This document shows, piece by piece, positions 6,946 through 7,010 of a stretch of DNA of 7,010 bases; within the stretch, counting starts at the first letter, position 1, and every line of letters starts with the position of its first letter. Below the pieces are notes generated by a model, which saw only the letters and a list, made by a program, of their open reading frames with translations, was not told the origin of the DNA and ran no database searches. The translations under genes and the position numbers were made by a program. This stretch comes from Candidatus Babelota bacterium (GTDB lineage Bacteria > JAGOBX01). The stretch lies in assembly GCA_017999075.1 (NCBI GenBank), contig JAGOBX010000184.1, positions 1 through 7,010 on the forward strand. The letters are read 5' to 3'.

Positions 6946-7010
6946 ATTATTTGTTTGAGTTCTTATTTATTATGTATAAAAAAGTTTTAAATTATTTTTA
7001 GAATTATAAA
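6946..7010 (-). promoter_or_regulatory. AT-rich upstream region of cheD with a possible -10 element
   Basis: The 65 bases before the cheD start are almost entirely A and T and contain no gene. Read on the minus strand, CATAAT (6974 to 6969) matches a sigma-70 -10 box at five of six positions and lies about 23 bases before the ATG. A TATAAT also occurs at 7008 to 7003, with any -35 box outside the window. No convincing -35 box pairs with the first element. In DNA this AT-rich such matches arise by chance, so the call is weak. Confidence 0.25.

Overview
This is an AT-rich window (roughly one third G+C by eye) from a diderm bacterium. The evidence for two membranes is an outer-membrane-type beta-barrel ending in Phe and a PBP4-type peptidoglycan hydrolase with a lipoprotein signal. 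An NtrC-type activator shows that the organism uses sigma-54, and a CheD deamidase shows that it has chemotaxis. The mix suits an environmental or gut anaerobe, for example from the Desulfobacterota or PVC-like lineages, but nothing here fixes the phylum.

Layout. Four genes run rightward. First comes the 3' part of an outer-membrane beta-barrel gene (2-949, cut by the left edge). It is followed by a lipoprotein D-Ala-D-Ala carboxypeptidase/endopeptidase of the DacB/PBP4 family (971-2425). After a 79-bp gap with a 48-bp near-perfect palindrome comes a large fused gene (2505-4898). Its product has an RsbW/SpoIIAB-like HATPase domain followed by an essentially full-length AMP-forming acetyl-CoA synthetase. 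The fourth gene is a sigma-54-dependent AAA+ activator with a Fis-type HTH and an unrecognised N-terminal domain (4941-6422). A fifth gene, cheD (6466-6945), runs leftward and converges on the activator. The last 65 bases are its AT-rich upstream region.

How the genes may fit together. The first two are cell-envelope genes and could be co-transcribed (21-bp gap). The fusion protein is the notable item: a partner-switch type ATPase module is joined to the enzyme that activates acetate. The next gene, 42 bp downstream, encodes a sigma-54 activator whose target is unknown; control of acetate metabolism is only a guess from adjacency. CheD is probably a separate transcription unit that acts on chemoreceptors encoded elsewhere.

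The points most worth checking are the HATPase-Acs fusion with its altered glycine motifs, the Gly-to-Ser change in the Acs P-loop, the palindrome just before the fusion gene's ribosome binding site, and the unknown sensor domain of the activator.
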